DNA of 64,000 bases, from contig CAVVHG010000005.1 of the NCBI GenBank assembly GCA_963747985.1, positions 1-64,000 of the forward strand, given 5' to 3'. Shown in pieces: positions 41,225-50,476 of the stretch. Position 1 is the stretch's first letter. Every line of letters starts with the position of its first letter. The DNA comes from JACADW01 sp963747985 (GTDB lineage Bacteria > Acidobacteriota > UBA6911). The position numbers were made by a program, and so were the translations under genes. The notes under the pieces were generated by a model. The model searched no databases and was not told the origin of the DNA. It saw only the letters and a program-made list of their open reading frames with translations.

Positions 41225-44076
41225 ATGCCGAGCGCTGGCAGCGGATCAAGCAGCTCTACAACTCTGCCCTCGATCTTGAACCGGACCGCCAGGAAGCGTT
41301 TCTCGATGAAGCCTGCGCCGATGACGAGGCTCTCCGAAAAGAAATCGAGCGTCTGCTCGCGCAACATTCGGCGGCAGAAAGGCTGATGGGGACGCCGGCC
41401 CTCGACGCTGCCGCCCGAGCACTGGCGCAGGATCGTAAGGAGGAGCCGCTGCCGGAATATGTCGGCCGGTCTCTTCTGCACTATCGGATCACGGAGAAGA
41501 TCGGCGAGGGCGGCATGGGTGTTGTCTACAAAGCCCTCGACACTCACCTGGACCGCACGGTCGCCATCAAGATCCTGCCTGCGGCGGCGGTCGCCGACCC
41601 GGAGCGCAAGCGGCGCTTCATCCATGAGGCCAAGGCCGCCTCGGCGCTCAATCACCCAAGCATCATAGACATTCACGACATCAACTCGGATGCCGGCGTG
41701 GACTTCATCGTCATGGAGCACGTCCCCGGCAAGACGCTCGACCGGCGCATCGGGCGCAAGGGACTTCGGATCGGCGAGGCGCTGAAATATGCCGTGCAGA
41801 TCGCCGACGCGCTTGCCACGGCACACGCGGCGGGGATCGTGCACCGGGATCTGAAACCGGCCAACATCATGGTCACGGAGACAGGCCGGGTAAAGGTCCT
41901 CGACTTCGGCCTGGCTAAGCTGACTCGCCCCCTGCAAAGCGACGGCTCCGGCACCGTCGCATCGATCGAGTCCCTGAGCGGAGAAGGCCGGATCATCGGC
42001 ACCGTCGCCTACATGTCGCCGGAGCAGGCGGAGGGAAAGTCCGTCGACGCACGGTCGGACATCTTCTCGTTCGGATCTGTGCTCTACGAGATGCTGACGG
42101 GCAGGCAGGCGTTTCACGGCGACAGCACAATCTCGACGCTGTCCGCCATCATCGGGAACGATCCGCCCCCCTTGGGTGCCGACATCCCGGCCGACCTTGA
42201 GAGAATCATCACCCGTTGCCTGCGCAAAGACCCGGCGCGGCGCTTTCAGGCGATGGCAGACGTGAGGGTCGAGCTGGGGGAATTGAAGGAGGCGGCGGAA
42301 TCAGGACGGCCGGGTGATGTACCTGCCGCAAGAACGCGCGTCTCGCCGATGCGGTTCGCTCTCGTCATTGCTGCAATTGTCGCTCTCGTTGCAGCCGGAT
42401 GGTACTGGCGGAGCCAGCGACGGTCCGCCGAGCAGGAGGTCGTGCTGACCCCAGTCCCCCTGACCAGCTATCCAGGCTGCGAGTGGTTCCCCAGTTTTTC
42501 TCCCGATGGCATGCAGGTGGCCTTCGAATGGTGTGCGGGGGGGCCCGGACGTGACTGCGACATCTACATCAAGCAGATCGGAGTAGAGCCTCCCTTCCGG
42601 TTGACCAGCGATCCTGCCGAGGAATGTTGTGCAGCCTGGTCCCCTGATGGCAACCATATCGCCTTCCTGCGTGACGTTTCTCCCACCAGAGCGGCACTGC
42701 TGATCACGCCCCAACGGGGCGGGCAGGAACGAGTTTTGTCGGAGACAGACGTGAGCCATATGGATGGCCCCTACCTGGCATGGACCCCGGATTCGAAGTG
42801 GCTCGCCTTCCCTGACCGGGCAGGCCCTGGATTGTTTCTGCTCTCTATCCAGACCGGAGAAAAACGGCGGCTGACCGACCGCCATCATGGTCATCCCGCC
42901 TTTTCCGCGGACGGCAGAACGCTTGCATTTACCGAAGGGGGTACGGACATCTACCTGCTGCGGCTCGCCGCGGGCTATGTCCCGCAGGGAAAGCCCGAAC
43001 GGATCGCGTCGGTTGGTGATACCTGGGTGGGGATAGACTGGACGCCGGACGGAGGGGATCTCATTTTCACTGCGGGTACGTGGGCCAGCAGCGAGCTCTG
43101 GCGGATGGCGGCGACAGCCTCTTCTACTCCCCGCAGACTTCCTTTCGCGTCTGAAAACTGCTGCTATCCGAGCGTTTCACGGCACGGAAACCGCCTCGCA
43201 TATGCAGTGCGAAAGAACGATTCCAACATTTGGCGCACCGATCTGACGGAACACGGCCCCAAGCCGGCTGTCGCGTTACCACTCATCGCCTCGACACGGC
43301 AGGAAGCGTGCCCGGCATACTCCCCGGACGGTGGCAGGATCGCATTCTTCTCCGATAGGTCAGGCGCCTACGAACTCTGGGTGTGCAACAGCGACGGTTC
43401 GAATCCCGTGCAGCTGACTTCATGCGGAGGCGTGGACAACGGGCCGAGATGGTCCCCCGATGGCCGGACGATTGCCTTTACTGTGTTCGATGGAAGGTAC
43501 CAGTCCATCTATGTCATCAGCGCGAACGGAGGAATCCCGCGTCGCGTGACAAGCGATACGGCTGTTGAGGACAAGTGGCCATCCTGGTCCCGGGATGGCC
43601 AATCGATTTACTTCGATTCATGGCGCGACGGTGCGAATCAGATCTGGCAGGTGCCTGCCGCCGGCGGAAAGGCGGTTCAAATAACCCCGAAAGGAGTCTG
43701 GCGGGGCTTGCCACAAGAATCGCCCGACGGGGAATTCTTATATTACGTGAAGTACAACGAGGCACGTGATGCGTACGACAGCGTTTGGCGGATGCCTGTC
43801 GAGGGCGGCGAGGAGACGAGGGTGATCGACTCTATCCTCGCGCAGGGAGGCTATAGAGTCCGGGAGCAGGGTGTCTACTTCCTCTCGCCACCCGATCGGC
43901 ATGGTCGCTCCGATATCAGCCTCTACAACCTCGCCACCGGCAAGACCAGCAAGCTTGCCGCAATCGAAGGAGTCATCGGCTTTTACCTGGATGTTTCTCC
44001 CGACGGCAGATCGATCGTCTACCCGCACCTGGATCAATTCGACAGCGACCTGATGCTGGTCGAAAACTTCCGCTGA
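41221..44076 (+). CDS. Membrane Ser/Thr protein kinase with PD40 propeller sensor
   Basis: The 951-residue kinase starts with an acidic helical segment (WQRIKQLYNSALDLEPDRQE), typical of this group. The kinase domain is about 85-360 (YRITEKIGEGGMGVVYKALD, VAIKILP, IVHRDLKPANIMV, VKVLDFGLAKLT, GTVAYMSPEQ), a TM segment about 378-397 (FALVIAAIVALVAAGWYW), and outside a beta-propeller of PD40 repeats (FSPDGMQVAFEW, WSPDGNHIAFLRD, YSPDGGRIAFFSDRSG, WSPDGRTIAFTV, SPDGRSIVYPHLD). All catalytic residues are present. It is translationally coupled to the ECF sigma gene and probably transduces an envelope signal to it. REP-like copy C lies just after its stop, between it and the convergent DUF1593 gene. 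Confidence 0.9.
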   Translation: MNAERWQRIKQLYNSALDLEPDRQEAFLDEACADDEALRKEIERLLAQHSAAERLMGTPALDAAARALAQDRKEEPLPEYVGRSLLHYRITEKIGEGGMGVVYKALDTHLDRTVAIKILPAAAVADPERKRRFIHEAKAASALNHPSIIDIHDINSDAGVDFIVMEHVPGKTLDRRIGRKGLRIGEALKYAVQIADALATAHAAGIVHRDLKPANIMVTETGRVKVLDFGLAKLTRPLQSDGSGTVASIESLSGEGRIIGTVAYMSPEQAEGKSVDARSDIFSFGSVLYEMLTGRQAFHGDSTISTLSAIIGNDPPPLGADIPADLERIITRCLRKDPARRFQAMADVRVELGELKEAAESGRPGDVPAARTRVSPMRFALVIAAIVALVAAGWYWRSQRRSAEQEVVLTPVPLTSYPGCEWFPSFSPDGMQVAFEWCAGGPGRDCDIYIKQIGVEPPFRLTSDPAEECCAAWSPDGNHIAFLRDVSPTRAALLITPQRGGQERVLSETDVSHMDGPYLAWTPDSKWLAFPDRAGPGLFLLSIQTGEKRRLTDRHHGHPAFSADGRTLAFTEGGTDIYLLRLAAGYVPQGKPERIASVGDTWVGIDWTPDGGDLIFTAGTWASSELWRMAATASSTPRRLPFASENCCYPSVSRHGNRLAYAVRKNDSNIWRTDLTEHGPKPAVALPLIASTRQEACPAYSPDGGRIAFFSDRSGAYELWVCNSDGSNPVQLTSCGGVDNGPRWSPDGRTIAFTVFDGRYQSIYVISANGGIPRRVTSDTAVEDKWPSWSRDGQSIYFDSWRDGANQIWQVPAAGGKAVQITPKGVWRGLPQESPDGEFLYYVKYNEARDAYDSVWRMPVEGGEETRVIDSILAQGGYRVREQGVYFLSPPDRHGRSDISLYNLATGKTSKLAAIEGVIGFYLDVSPDGRSIVYPHLDQFDSDLMLVENFR

Positions 44077-44088
44077 ATTTCCGCTTTT

Positions 44089-44139
44089 CGGGGGCTGACC
44101 CCGAAATTTCAATTTTGCATTCTCAGGGTCAGACCCCGA
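44089..44139. repeat. REP-like hairpin, family 1 copy C, overlapping a stop codon
   Basis: GGGGGCTGACCCCGAAATTT at the left and TCTCAGGGTCAGACCCCG at the right belong to the same family as copies A, B and D. The stop codon of the minus-strand DUF1593 gene (44129-44131) lies inside the right arm, so the last residues IGV of that protein come from the repeat. Confidence 0.75.
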
Positions 44140-45524
44140 TTCTTATGACAGCGCGACGATAGGAGTACAGCGGGGGGATACCGTCATCACGCAACTGCAG
44201 GATCACGTGGATCGTCTCCGGTTTCGTAACCGCCGGTGCCGCGAACGATGTCGTTTCTCCACTCTGCGATGACAGCTGCACGGGCCGGCGATACGAGCCG
44301 GCTTCCGGGTACACGAACCAGGTCCGTTCGAGGCTGTTCCCATCCGGGTCCCTGGATCCGGCGGACGAAAGCGTTACCGTGGCGCCCGGTTTCGCGTTGA
44401 TTTCGAGCACGCTCTTCGATGCGTCTCCATTCAAAACCGCTACCGGGTTGTGATTGGCTTTCCCGTACAACTCCGCAACGCACCAGTCCATGCGGGCAGC
44501 GAAGTCATGCTGGAAATGCTCGCGCCAGCGCCAGATCGTCGCCTGTTCCGACGTGAAAGTGCCGCGCCCTTCGATCGAGACCGTGTCGCGGCTGTCCTCG
44601 TTATTCGTCCAGATCGGTCGGCTTTCCCCGTGGCCCTGATACAGCGCGTAACGGCCTCCCCAGCCTCCGTATGACGGGCTGATGATCCAGCCCAGGCCGT
44701 TATCGATGAGGCCCAGAATCGACGGCGTGTCCCCTTCCATGATGTAGGCCAGCCTCGGATACAGCGCCCCGAGCGGGCCATGGTTCCGAATCACGTTTTC
44801 TTCGAGCCAGGGATTATCGACGAGCTCGAACGCATGCATCGGCCCGGTCCCATAACGCCGGTCGCCCGAGATCCCATTCCAGGTCCCGCGGTAGTACTCC
44901 TTCTCGTTTTGCGTGCTCGGGCTGACGACGTAGAAAAGCCCGGGGAAACGTCTCCCTCAGCCAGGAGCCTGAGTCATCCTGGTCGGCAATCGCATAAACC
45001 CGCAACTTTGAGACGAACTTCTCTGCTTCGTCGCGGCTGCGCGAGGCCTTCACATCCCACAGAGCTTGAGCCAGCGTGTTCGGGCCGCCCCAGACGGCTA
45101 CCCATACGGGACGGTCGTCCGCACGGTCGACGACGCTGATGATGTGCCGGCTCCCTTCCGTACCTTGGCCTTCCCCGACCACCGCCATCCCATAGGCCTG
45201 CTGCCCGGTCTTGATCACCTCCAGCAACTTCTCGGGCGATGGAAATCCAGGCGCATGCCTTAGCAGGTTATCCCGCACCTGTCCGTATGCCTCGACATCC
45301 CGACGGATGAGATCCGGCCGTGGTCTGGTTCGGAGCCAGGCAGACGTCGTGGCAATCAGACCCTCGATTTGGTACTCATTCGAGTAAACCAGCAGCCTTA
45401 CCAGGGATTCCTCATCATCGGGTTCGTTCGAGACGTCGGTGAGCACGATCAGACGAGGCTTGTCCGTGGCGATGCACTGCGCCGCAACCATCCATAGCGC
45501 CACTGCAATCAATTTACGCAGCAT
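44129..45524 (-). pseudogene. DUF1593 protein (nucleoside-hydrolase-like), one frameshift
   Basis: The start ATG 45524 follows GGAGAGACC and gives a signal peptide (MLRKLIAVALWMVAAQCIAT). The N-terminal domain is nucleoside-hydrolase-like, with the Asp cluster in RLIVLTDVSNEPDDEESLVR, and later PVWVAVWGGPNTLAQALWDV. This fits the DUF1593 family of exported glycan-related hydrolase-like proteins. The frame breaks at about 44943 in a run of four C. Removing one C gives RETFPGLFYVVSPSTQNEKE, then YYRGTWNGISGDRRYGTGPM and MHAFELVDNPWLEENVIRNH. The C-terminal part (GATVTLSSAGSRDPDGNSLE) is a PKD/Ig-like domain. The full product would be about 464 residues. REP-like copy C overlaps the stop. Confidence 0.8.
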
Positions 45525-45675
45525 GTGGTCTCTCCGAAGGATCAGAGCGCATTCAAAGGCGCCGTGCCATCGACCCGAACCAAGTATCCCACGATGCATG
45601 GCAGGATTGAATCGCGACGAGAGACTTACTGTCGTTCCGGTGCATTCTTGGCTACAATCGCCAGGGAGGGTCACG

Positions 45676-47597
45676 ATGACCGAACTTCGACTCGCAATAA
45701 TTGCCGTTTTCCTGGTAACTCTCTTCCGGGCACCGCTGACCGCAACGACTATTACGTCGACTGTTCTTCCGGGAAGCGATCGAAGTCCGGGTCTGTCCGT
45801 CGAAGAGGCCTGGCGTTCGCTGGACAAGGTCAACGCGACTACTTTCGCTCCCGGGAGATTCAATTCTGCTGAAGAGAGGCTGCCGCTCACGAGGGAATCC
45901 TGTGGCCCAAAGGGAGCGGGCAGGAGGGCCGGCCGATCCGTATCGGCGCCTGCGGCGAAGGCGCACTGCCGGTAATCAATGGATCCGGCCATGAGGCTGC
46001 CCTCAAGCTCTTCAACCAGGAATACTGGCACATCGAAAACCTCGAGACGACAGGCGGCGATCCCTACGGTGTCTTTGTCTCCGGGGACCGGGGGACACTG
46101 CGTCATTTCCGGCTGACGAATCTCGTGGTCCACGACGTGACAGGCCAGGCGAAAACGAAAAGCTCCGGCCTTGTGATCTTCAAATCAGGAGGGGGTTCTC
46201 AGACCTTCGACGACATCGTGATCGACGGCGTCACCGCGTATAACACGACACAATGGAGCGGCATCATGGTCCTCGGCGCCGCAGGCCGGGACCTTTCGGA
46301 CTGGAGCAGCAGGGCGAGTAATGTGACTATCCGCAATTCCATCGTTCACGATGTCTTCGGCGACGGGATCGTGATGTTCCAGGTCCGCAAAGGAAAGATC
46401 GAGAAAAGCGTCGCGTGGCGGACAGGGCTGCAGCCGACCCAGACCATCGGAACCCCGAACGGCATCTGGTACTGGAGCTGCTCAGATTGCGTCATCGAGT
46501 GGACGGAGGGCTTTTCCATCGATTCACCGGGAGTGGATGGCGGCGTCTACGATATCGACTGGGGGTGCGACAACTCAGTCATTCAACATAACTTCGGCCA
46601 CGACTCAATGGGATACTGCGCGTCCGTCTTCGGAGCCGGCAAATACACCACCACCAACAGCGTCGTCCGCTACAACGTGTGCGTGAACAACGGCCGCAGT
46701 CCCAAGCTGGCCCGGCGCCAGGGCGACATGTACATCTCGACATGGGAAGGCGGGTCCCTGGACGGGGTCGAGATCTACAACAATACCTTCTACTGGAATC
46801 CTCCGATCAACGCTCCCGTCCTGCTCATCGATCAAGCCGATTTCACAGGAAGCCGGCCCAACTTCTTCCGCAACAACCTCGTCTTCTCAGCCGTTCCGGC
46901 CATGGCGCAGAGCCTTACGCACCTCGCGTCGGACAACAACCTCTACTGGTACACGGGGCGCCACGTGCCAAGCTGGACCGTCGACAAGCGGTTGCACGAG
47001 GGTCTGGATGCCTATCGGACGGCTACCGGCCAGGATGGGAAGAGTTTCTTTGCGGACCCGAAGTTGACAGCAACGATGTTGCCGCTTCCCGGGTCGCCCG
47101 TGATCGGGGCGGCTGCCGCAATCACCAACCGCGGGAATACTGATGCTTTTGGTCACCTCCTTCCGGTCAGTGCCGCCATCGGCGCTCTGGAACCGGCTCC
47201 CCGAAGCACACCCGACCTGAGCATCGACCTGCCGGAATACAGGGGCAAATGGGTCCTGCTGTCTTTCCTCCAGCCGGACGATGCCTCGAGAACACAAGTC
47301 GTCTTTCTGCAGGGTGCCCGCGAACAGTATGGGGAAAAGGGGCTGGAAGTTCTGGTAGGGCTGCCTCCGCAGGCACCGGCCGACCTTGCCTACGACTGGA
47401 ACCTGGGCGAAATTCGGCCGCTTGCCGGGATAAACGCCCGCGCAAAGTCATTACCCACGACAGTCATTGTGTCCCCTGACGGGAAGACAGTCTCCCAGTG
47501 GGAAGGCTTTGTCCCCCCGGCAGATCTCGGTTTGACTCTGCGCAGGCTTGTCGGACCGCCCGCGGGATCTCCGGCAGTCGCGCTGCCTCCCGAGTAG
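45676..47597 (+). pseudogene. Exported right-handed beta-helix protein with thioredoxin-like tail, four frameshifts
   Basis: The start ATG 45676 lies after AGGGAGGG and gives a signal peptide (LRLAIIAVFLVTLFRAPLTA). The reading then jumps between frames: DRNDYYVDCSSG, SDRSPGLSVEEAWRSLDKVN to FAPG, DSILLKRGC, and from about 45894 on GILWPKGSGQEGRPIRIGAC. From there one frame stays open to 47597. Changes lie near 45742 (one base lost), 45772, 45856 and 45893 (each one base extra). The long part is a parallel beta-helix of the pectate-lyase type (NVTIRNSIVHDVFGDGIVMF, GVEIYNNTFYWNPP). Residues near the end (GKWVLLSFLQPDDASRTQVV, LPTTVIVSPDGKTV) look like a thioredoxin-like redoxin domain without a CxxC. 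It resembles the intact minus-strand protein at 50477-52006. Confidence 0.75.
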
Positions 47598-47642
47598 AGC
47601 TCTCCGCTTTCAGCTGTCAGCGAACGCCGTTGGAGGAAGGGA

Positions 47643-50408
47643 ATGAAGAAACGACTTGTGCTTCTCATGCTGTGCCTCGTTGCGGTGTCGTGCGGCGGAG
47701 AGAGACACGCCGCGACGACAGTCAACCTGATCCCGGACACTCCTGGAAAGACCCCCAGCTACTGGTGCACCTGGGGAGTGCAGAACTATGCCGCGGATGC
47801 CAGAGCGCTGGCCGCCGCGACCGGTCTCGGCGGACACAGCATTGCCGCCGATAACCTAACCGAGCAAAACATGTTCGGCCCTACCGGTTGGGCGACGAGC
47901 GCCTTCGACAAAGTGCGGCCGGATCTCTACGCGGTACTCGACGTGGGATGGGACGTTGAAAAGGGCATCCGGTTCGATGATGAACGGTGGCGACTGGGCT
48001 CGCTCGAGCTGGCAACGAGCAAGTTCCCATCTGCGGCCGGGAGTCCGGCGGAACGACTGCGAAAGCTCAACCAGATGACGAAAAGGGCCGGCTGGCGTGG
48101 TGCCGGGCTCTGGGTCGCGGCCCACCCGTATGGCGACGGCAAAGACGGAAAGGCTCTCAGTGACGCCGGGACAGAGGCGTTTTATCGGGAGCGTCTCCGC
48201 TGGACCAGGGAAGCCGGAATTGAGTACTGGAAGATCGACTACGGAAGCCGAAACAACCCTGAGTTTCGCCGGGTGGTTACTGGCCTTGCAAAGGAGGAAG
48301 CACCCGGCCTTTGGATCGAGAATTCGCGGGGGGGAGGCCCTCTCAATGACGAGGAATGCCCGTGGGATGTAAAGGAGTATACGGGTAAAGGAAGATTTGC
48401 TGCCTGGGGCAACGGATCTGTGCTCAGGCGTTCCGCGGAACTTATATCGTTCAGCCAGGTGTTTCGCACATACGACGTCACGCCGCACTTGTCGATACCC
48501 ACCACGCTCGACCGCGTCGCCCAGCTGCTGGCCGAGTTCTCCGGCAAGAGCGGCGCCACCGGGCTCCTCAATTGCGAAGACGAGGTATATATCGGGGCTG
48601 CGCTGGGCACTGCTTTCGGTATCATGCGCCATCCCGGTTGGAAGGATCCTCAGCTGACGGGGTACGACCCGCTCGAACTCCGGGACCGATCCGACGAAGT
48701 GATCCGCGCGGTGCGCTGGCAGAGAATAGCGCCGGCCTTCGGAGTCGGGGTGACCCCGACGACGCTTGACCAGGCAAGACTCGAGGACACATGGACCTTC
48801 CGCGCAGGAGACACCTGGGCCCGCTGGGTCGTCGGCAGAGAAGTCGTGCAGGGCGCGCCGGCGCGCGTGGCGCGCAACATGCCGCTTCCGGAGGTAGACG
48901 GGGACGAGCGCCCATACGTGGTCGCCTGCCGGAACCCGAATGGCGCGGTATCGGTGGCTGCACTTCCGCGGATTTCCTCCAAAAGGGGTTTCTATCGTCC
49001 GCTGGCGAAAGTGAATCTCGAAGTACACAGTCTCCAGGCGCCCATCGGTATCTTCGGCAGTTATCGAACCCTCGTGTTGCGCTTCCCCGGCGATGCGTCG
49101 GGCCTTCGCATCCTTGCCCAGGACCTCGCAGGTGACCAGGCCTTTGATATTACCGGGCAGGTGACGTGCGACGGAATGAACATCACGATCGACGGCAAGC
49201 TGATCGACCGGGTCGGACGCTCGAATGCCAGCCCCGGCGATCTCTCAGAACCGGGTCTCGTGCTGAAGCTTGTACCGGAAAAACAGACCGCGGCGCCGTT
49301 CCTCGAGGCTCCGGTGGTCGCCGCACTCGAGTGGACTGGGGAACGTGTCGGTTATCCTCCGGCACGACCGGACCAGGCAAAGGAAGTCGGCCCGATCGTC
49401 GAGTACTTCGCTTCCGCCGGAGCGCAGATCCACGGCGACACCTACCCGATGACATGGGCGGATGACGATGAGATCTACGCCGGATCCGGAGATCCGAACT
49501 GGGGCGGAAAGCCCGACGGTTTGGACGTGGAGAAGCTATCCGGAAATCCGCCGCACTACATCATCACACGGGTCAATCCCATGAGTGATTATCGCGGCAA
49601 CGGCGGCGAGGGACAGAAGCCCTCAGGCATGATTTCCATCGACGGGGTGCTGTTCCTGGCCTTTCAGAATCTCGAAGGCAAGAAGCCGACGCCGCATCTT
49701 TCGACGAGTCAGCACGGCAGCGACGCGGCCATCACGGCATCGCGGGATCACGGCAAGACCTGGTCACCGGCGATCAAGGATATGAAGGCACCGATGTTCC
49801 CCGGCCCCATGTTTGGGGGGCCTGCCTTCGTTAACTTCGGTCGGGATAATGCCGGCGCCCGTGATGGATACGTGTACGCCGTTTCGACCGACCAGTGGGA
49901 CAACGGCAGTCATCTCCGCCTTGGCCGCGTTTCGACAGACAGGATACTTGAAGCAGGCGCGTGGGAATGGGTGTCCGACTTTGCGGCAGACGGGATGCCT
50001 CTCTGGACTGATGACCTGACCCGTGCCGTTCCTGTCCTTTCCCGGCACCGTCAGATCGGTCTGCCCGATATGGTCTATGCGGCACCCCTGAAGCGTTACC
50101 TTCTCCTCACGTGGAGCCTGAATCGGGATTTTGACCCCGACCAGGGCAGCCAGCTCTTCATTTATGAAGCGCCGGAGCCGTGGGGGCCTTTCACTCTTGT
50201 GCATCACGAAGACCCGTGGGAGGAAGCCGGCGTCACACCCTATTGCCCGCGGCTGCCTCTCAAGTGGATTCGTGCTACGGACGACGGGCTCACCGGCTGG
50301 CTTCAGTTCTCGGGAAGCTGGCGCAAGAACAGCCTCGAGTACCGTTCTCACATCCGGCCCTTCCGGATCCGGATACGACCCGGAGGGACAGCCATTACTG
50401 CCCGCTGA
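47643..50408 (+). CDS. Lipoprotein: TIM-barrel glycosidase-like domain fused to DUF4185-like propeller
   Basis: The 921-residue protein has a lipobox (LCLVAVSCGG, Cys17), so it is anchored at the membrane. Residues about 30-540 resemble a GH27/GH36-like TIM barrel: SYWCTWGVQNYAADARALAA, AGIEYWKIDYGSRNNPEF with a candidate catalytic Asp, and WIENSRGGGPLNDEECPWD. The linker and a beta-sandwich follow. From about 590 the sequence fits DUF4185-type propellers (GDTYPMTWADDDEIYAGSGD, DGVLFLAFQNLEGKKP, ASRDHGKTWSPAIKDM). It starts 46 bases after the beta-helix gene and is probably co-transcribed with it. The activity is likely on alpha-linked glycans; this is an inference from fold-level resemblance. 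Confidence 0.75.
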   Translation: MKKRLVLLMLCLVAVSCGGERHAATTVNLIPDTPGKTPSYWCTWGVQNYAADARALAAATGLGGHSIAADNLTEQNMFGPTGWATSAFDKVRPDLYAVLDVGWDVEKGIRFDDERWRLGSLELATSKFPSAAGSPAERLRKLNQMTKRAGWRGAGLWVAAHPYGDGKDGKALSDAGTEAFYRERLRWTREAGIEYWKIDYGSRNNPEFRRVVTGLAKEEAPGLWIENSRGGGPLNDEECPWDVKEYTGKGRFAAWGNGSVLRRSAELISFSQVFRTYDVTPHLSIPTTLDRVAQLLAEFSGKSGATGLLNCEDEVYIGAALGTAFGIMRHPGWKDPQLTGYDPLELRDRSDEVIRAVRWQRIAPAFGVGVTPTTLDQARLEDTWTFRAGDTWARWVVGREVVQGAPARVARNMPLPEVDGDERPYVVACRNPNGAVSVAALPRISSKRGFYRPLAKVNLEVHSLQAPIGIFGSYRTLVLRFPGDASGLRILAQDLAGDQAFDITGQVTCDGMNITIDGKLIDRVGRSNASPGDLSEPGLVLKLVPEKQTAAPFLEAPVVAALEWTGERVGYPPARPDQAKEVGPIVEYFASAGAQIHGDTYPMTWADDDEIYAGSGDPNWGGKPDGLDVEKLSGNPPHYIITRVNPMSDYRGNGGEGQKPSGMISIDGVLFLAFQNLEGKKPTPHLSTSQHGSDAAITASRDHGKTWSPAIKDMKAPMFPGPMFGGPAFVNFGRDNAGARDGYVYAVSTDQWDNGSHLRLGRVSTDRILEAGAWEWVSDFAADGMPLWTDDLTRAVPVLSRHRQIGLPDMVYAAPLKRYLLLTWSLNRDFDPDQGSQLFIYEAPEPWGPFTLVHHEDPWEEAGVTPYCPRLPLKWIRATDDGLTGWLQFSGSWRKNSLEYRSHIRPFRIRIRPGGTAITAR

Positions 50409-50476
50409 GAGTGGGAATCTTCGTAACTGCGACCGATGGAAAGGCCGCGATCAAACGATAACTGGCCTCGATTGGA

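Noticed and set aside
44814..46133. Extended minus-strand frame upstream of the DUF1593 start
   Set aside because: The part before the ATG at 45524 lies opposite the beta-helix gene, has no ribosome site, and the signal peptide fits the start at 45524.
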